NCBI RefSeq assembly: GCF_036188265.1
Contig: NZ_CP108093.1
Location: 6,043,001 to 6,107,000, forward strand
Direction of reading: 5' to 3'
From: Streptomyces sp. NBC_00247
GTDB taxonomy: Bacteria > Actinomycetota > Actinomycetes > Streptomycetales > Streptomycetaceae
Length of the DNA: 64,000 nt
Shown piece after piece: positions 60,976-64,000 of this stretch. Under the pieces are notes generated by a model that saw only the letters and a list, made by a program, of their open reading frames with translations, was not told the DNA's origin and searched no databases. Both the position numbers and the translations under genes were made by a program. Within the stretch, counting starts at the first letter, position 1. Each line of letters opens with the position of its first letter.

Positions 60976-61121
60976 TTGTCTTTCCCGTTCCGCTTGCGCG
61001 TCCCGGCGACGTGTTGAACTCTAGCGGATTCCTGGGCCAGCACAAAAACGCGTTTGCGCAGCGTGCTGCGGCCCCCTCGCACCACCCCGGTCCGAGGAGG
61101 CCGCGACCTACACTCGACCGC

Positions 61122-62162
61122 GTGTCCGACATTGCCCCCATGGCCCGCTTCGGCGGCCTCGTAGCCTTCGGTCTCCGGGACGTGACCAGCGATCCGGCGG
61201 CCCTCGACTCCGCCGGCTTCTGGGCCGTCTCCGCGGACTTCGAGGGGCGTGTCGTGTGCGCGCGCTTCTCCTCCGTACGCGAGGAACCGGTGCCCCCGCC
61301 CGTCCCCGGAGCCTGGCGCGGCCCCGGCCCGGGGGAGTGGACCTCCTCGATGGACCGCGAGACCTACCAGGACGCCGTACGCCGCATCCGCGCGCACATC
61401 GCGACCGGCGGGGTCTACCAGGCGAACCTCTGCAGGGTCCTCTCCGCTCCGCTGCCCGATCCCGACCGCGCCGACGTGGACGCGCTGACGGCCCTCCTCG
61501 CGCGCGGGAACCCCGCCCCCTACGCCGGCACGCTCCGGCTTCCCGGCCACGGGATCGAGATCGCGACGGCGTCCCCGGAGCTGTTCCTCTCGCGCGACGG
61601 GCGGACCGTCGAGTCCGGGCCCATCAAGGGGACCGGGCGCACCGAGGCGGACCTGCTGGAGAAGGACCACGCGGAGAACGTGATGATCGTCGACCTGGTC
61701 CGCAACGATCTGGGCCGTGTCTGCGCCACCGGCACGGTGCGCGTCCCCGATCTCTGCGTGGTGGAGAAACACCCCGGCCTGGTCCATCTCGTCTCCACCG
61801 TGCGCGGGGAGCTCGGCGACGGGGCGGGCTGGCCCGAGCTGTTCGGCGCCGCCTTCCCGCCCGGTTCGGTGAGCGGGGCTCCCAAGTCCAGCGCGCTGCG
61901 GATCATCGGGGAACTGGAGACCGCGCCCCGTGGTCCCTACTGCGGCGCGGTCGGCTGGGTCGACGCCGACCGGTCGACGGCGGAGCTGGCGGTCGGCATA
62001 CGCACCTTCTGGATCGACCGCACCGGCCCCGTGCCGTGCGTGCGCTTCGGCACCGGGGCGGGCATCACCTGGGGCTCCGACCCCGCGCGGGAGTGGGACG
62101 AGACCGAGCTGAAGGCTTCCCGGCTGCTGGCCGTGGCGTCCGGAGCCCTCCCCTCCTGCTGA
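61122..62162 (+). CDS. Chorismate-binding enzyme (PabB/TrpE-like, aminodeoxychorismate synthase I type)
   Basis: A 346-residue protein comprising the chorismate-binding domain only. GGVYQANLCRVLS, ESGPIKGTGRT, the LVRNDLGRV region and PPGSVSGAPKSSAL are the classic active-site blocks. It turns chorismate into amino-deoxychorismate or anthranilate using ammonia from a glutaminase; folate synthesis is the likelier role because the TrpE N-terminal part is absent. No glutaminase gene is adjacent. GTG 61122 has TACACT seven bases upstream and no close ribosome site, so likely leaderless. Confidence 0.88.
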   Translation: MSDIAPMARFGGLVAFGLRDVTSDPAALDSAGFWAVSADFEGRVVCARFSSVREEPVPPPVPGAWRGPGPGEWTSSMDRETYQDAVRRIRAHIATGGVYQANLCRVLSAPLPDPDRADVDALTALLARGNPAPYAGTLRLPGHGIEIATASPELFLSRDGRTVESGPIKGTGRTEADLLEKDHAENVMIVDLVRNDLGRVCATGTVRVPDLCVVEKHPGLVHLVSTVRGELGDGAGWPELFGAAFPPGSVSGAPKSSALRIIGELETAPRGPYCGAVGWVDADRSTAELAVGIRTFWIDRTGPVPCVRFGTGAGITWGSDPAREWDETELKASRLLAVASGALPSC

Positions 62163-62235
62163 AGACCCGCCGCGGGCCGGGTGCCTTCTGCCGACGGGGT
62201 GACCGGGAGGCCCCCGGGCCGGTAGAACGGGTCCG

Positions 62236-63078
62236 GTGACCACGACCCTGCGGCCGACCGGGCCGACCCAGCAGAGCGCCGACGGCGCGCGGAGCCGTAC
62301 GTACGACGTGTGCGACAACGGGCGGCCCGTCGGTACCGTGACCCTCTCCACGGACCCGGCCTTCGGCCCGGCCACCGGCGTCCTCGAAGGTCTCCGCGTC
62401 GAGGAGCACCGCCGCCGCCGGGGGCGGGCGATCATCGCCTCGCTCGCCGCCGAGGAGGTGCTGCGGGACTGGGGGTGCGTGGAGGTGCGCGCCGAGATCC
62501 CGGCGGGGAACGAAGCGGCGCTGGGGCTCGCCGCCGTGCTCGGCTACACCGAACGCAGCCGGAACATGGAGAAGGCGACCGCCGTGACGGCCGCCACGCT
62601 CCCGCCCGGTCTGGCAGGGCGCCCGATGCGGCCCGCGGAGTTCGTACCGTGGCTGGCCACCCGCCACGAGGAGTACGCACGGGAGTGGACCGAGCGGGGC
62701 GTCCCCGAGGAGCAGGCCCGCCACAAGTCGGAGACCGACCACGCGCGGCTCCTCCCGCTGGGCCTGGCCACTCCGGGCGCGTACATCGACGTCCTGGAAC
62801 GTGAGGAGGACGGCCGGCCCGCGGGCCACGTCTGGGTCTCCGGCCGCCCCACCGGGCCCGGCGGGTCCGTCGGGCACGTCTTCTACGTCGAGGTGGACCC
62901 GGAGTTCCGGGGGCGGGGGTACGGCCGCGCCCTCATGGGACTCGCCGACGACATGGCGCGGAGCGCGGGCTTCGACCGGATCGGGCTGCACGTCTTCACG
63001 TCGAACACGCCGGCCCGCAGGCTCTACGAGTCGCTGGGGTACGAGCCCACCTCGTACAACCTGGTGAAGGCGCTGTAG
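62236..63078 (+). CDS. GNAT acetyltransferase with two tandem domains
   Basis: A 280-residue protein. The first GNAT-like half (about residues 25-115) has EGLRVEEHRRRRGRAIIASL with a degenerate acetyl-CoA loop. The second (about residues 130-280) is intact: VFYVEVDPEFRGRGYGRALM and ARRLYESLGYEPTSYNLVK. The second domain is probably the active one. Start GTG 62236. Substrate unknown. Confidence 0.88.
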   Translation: MTTTLRPTGPTQQSADGARSRTYDVCDNGRPVGTVTLSTDPAFGPATGVLEGLRVEEHRRRRGRAIIASLAAEEVLRDWGCVEVRAEIPAGNEAALGLAAVLGYTERSRNMEKATAVTAATLPPGLAGRPMRPAEFVPWLATRHEEYAREWTERGVPEEQARHKSETDHARLLPLGLATPGAYIDVLEREEDGRPAGHVWVSGRPTGPGGSVGHVFYVEVDPEFRGRGYGRALMGLADDMARSAGFDRIGLHVFTSNTPARRLYESLGYEPTSYNLVKAL

Positions 63079-63102
63079 GCGCTCCGGGCCCGGCCGTGCG
63101 GG

Positions 63103-63135
63103 CCGGGAGCCGCCGGGCTGCACGGCGGCTCCCGG
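63103..63135. terminator. Stem-loop between convergent genes
   Basis: A perfect 13-base inverted repeat (63103-63115 with 63123-63135) between the tandem GNAT and the DsbA-like gene. Confidence 0.65.
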
Positions 63136-63173
63136 CGTCCCGACCTCGCCGCCCGGGAGCCTGTCCGGGCCGG

Positions 63174-63689
63174 TCAGCCCCGGGCCGTGAGCAGCCGGTC
63201 GACGAGGGACTCGATCCGCTCGCGCAGCCCGTCCTGGCTCTTCCCGCCGTCCAGACGCTCGTCGCCGACGACGTAGGTCGGGGTGCCGGTCACCCCGATC
63301 GCCTTCCCCTCGGCCTGGTCGGCGTCGACGATCAGCAGATGCCGGCCGTCGATCAGGGCGGTGTCGAACTCCTCGGCGTCCAGGCCGAGTTCACCGGCGA
63401 TCTCCAGCAGCAACGGTTCGCCCGCACGGGAGAGCTCGGCGGTCCGCCCCAGTACCGCCTCGATGTACGGCCAGTCCTTGCCCTGGGCCGCGGCCTCCTC
63501 GGCGGCCTGGGCCGCCGCGTACGCGTGCTTGTGCTTCTCCAGCGGGAAATGCCGCAGCCGGATTTCGACGCGGTCGCCGTACCGGGCGCGCAGGGCGTGC
63601 ACATCGGTGAGGGCGCGGTGGCAGTCGGGGCATTCGAGCTCGCACCAGAGATCGACGACGACGGGGCTTGCGGGGGTGGAATCGCTCAT
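63174..63689 (-). CDS. DsbA-family thioredoxin-fold oxidoreductase
   Basis: A 171-residue cytoplasmic-looking protein. The active site CPDC is in CELECPDCHRALTDVH, followed by a helical insertion and the cis-Pro region GVTGTPTYVVGDERLDGG. No signal peptide, so it is more like cytosolic DsbA-like or FrnE-type isomerases than secreted DsbA. The ATG at 63689 is chosen by N-terminal fit; the frame open upstream to 63770 looks non-coding. Confidence 0.88.
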   Translation of the reverse strand: MSDSTPASPVVVDLWCELECPDCHRALTDVHALRARYGDRVEIRLRHFPLEKHKHAYAAAQAAEEAAAQGKDWPYIEAVLGRTAELSRAGEPLLLEIAGELGLDAEEFDTALIDGRHLLIVDADQAEGKAIGVTGTPTYVVGDERLDGGKSQDGLRERIESLVDRLLTARG

Positions 63690-63910
63690 GCGGCCAGTCT
63701 TCCAGCAGGCGGGGAGACCACCCAATCGGCGACCTGCCGGGACCGGCCCCTCCTCGAAGGACCGTCCCACAAGGAGTTGCGGGACACCCCTCAGGCCTCA
63801 GGAGGAGTCGGACCCCGAAAAGTCCCTGACGATCGGCCGACGCCATGGCCCGGTCCGCGGCGGGCGGTGCACGATGGAAGGGACGTCCGTTCCTGCTGCT
63901 GGAGGCTTCG

Positions 63911-64000
63911 ATGATTGCCGAGACCATGTGTTCCGCGGCTTCGGCGGCGGGCCTGGGCATCGCCGCGGTGACGGCGTACCGCAAGAGGTTCCTCGCGGCG
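63911..64000 (+). CDS. Start of an unknown protein (3' end outside window)
   Basis: ATG 63911 follows GGAGG with good spacing. The 30 codons in view read as a short hydrophobic stretch (SAASAAGLGIAAVTAY) then RKRF, consistent with an N-terminal membrane anchor. Too short to name. Confidence 0.5.
   Translation, partial: MIAETMCSAASAAGLGIAAVTAYRKRFLAA

Overview
The window is a stretch of an actinobacterial chromosome, almost certainly Streptomyces. GC content is very high, third codon positions are strongly G/C, many starts are GTG, and long spurious open frames run through antisense strands. The gene content agrees: a phenylalanyl-tRNA synthetase operon, the argCJBDR cluster with ArgR-type boxes, a separate argH, a cobalamin block containing a BluB-CobT fusion, twin-arginine secreted enzymes and leaderless starts. 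There is no rRNA, CRISPR array, prophage, insertion sequence or large natural-product cluster.

Layout. Bases 1-9000 hold the end of a sensor kinase, pheST, a TPR-type regulator, a Nudix hydrolase, a PAP2-like membrane protein and 3-hydroxybutyryl-CoA dehydrogenase. Bases 9000-24500 are accessory genes: a secreted glycoside-hydrolase-like protein, a kinase-fold phosphotransferase and a DinB protein that each look broken by a one-base frameshift, a transporter divergent from a MocR regulator, an HxlR regulator divergent from an epoxide-hydrolase-like protein, a histidine-phosphatase-fold protein without its catalytic histidines, a serine hydrolase, a cyclophilin, and a divergent pair consisting of a LysR effector domain without its DNA-binding domain and a small DUF5997 protein. 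Bases 24500-36200 hold a TAT-exported multicopper oxidase, argC-argJ-argB-argD-argR and argH. ArgR-like boxes cover the promoters of argC and argH.

Bases 36200-44700 are a mixed block: aldo/keto reductase, HAD protein, MFS pump, methyltransferase, PlsC acyltransferase, secreted glycerophosphodiesterase, small sigma factor, GNAT and two small membrane proteins. Bases 45000-48240 form a methionine ABC importer (metN-metI-metQ), preceded by a 28-residue leader peptide ending in a Met/Cys-rich tail. The metI-metQ gap carries one copy of a dispersed intergenic element whose other copy is near 18.0 kb. Bases 49000-55700 are cobalamin genes: cobL (CbiE-CbiT type), a 1138-residue protein joining a disordered tail, BluB and CobT, and a CysG-type cobA. 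A TrmH-family methyltransferase, a Ser/Thr kinase, small proteins and a phosphotransferase follow.

Bases 60491-60975 are a minus-strand tRNA cluster, Gly(GCC)-Cys(GCA)-Val(GAC) x3, closed by a strong terminator. The window ends with a chorismate-binding enzyme, a tandem GNAT, a DsbA-like protein and the start of an unknown gene.

The leads most worth a second look are the split LysR/DUF5997 pair, the Met/Cys leader peptide before metNIQ, the dispersed element, a possible small ORF coupled to argH, the AT-richer 335-base leader of bluB-cobT, and short tandem duplications at the 3' ends of several genes, two of which copy the stop codon.
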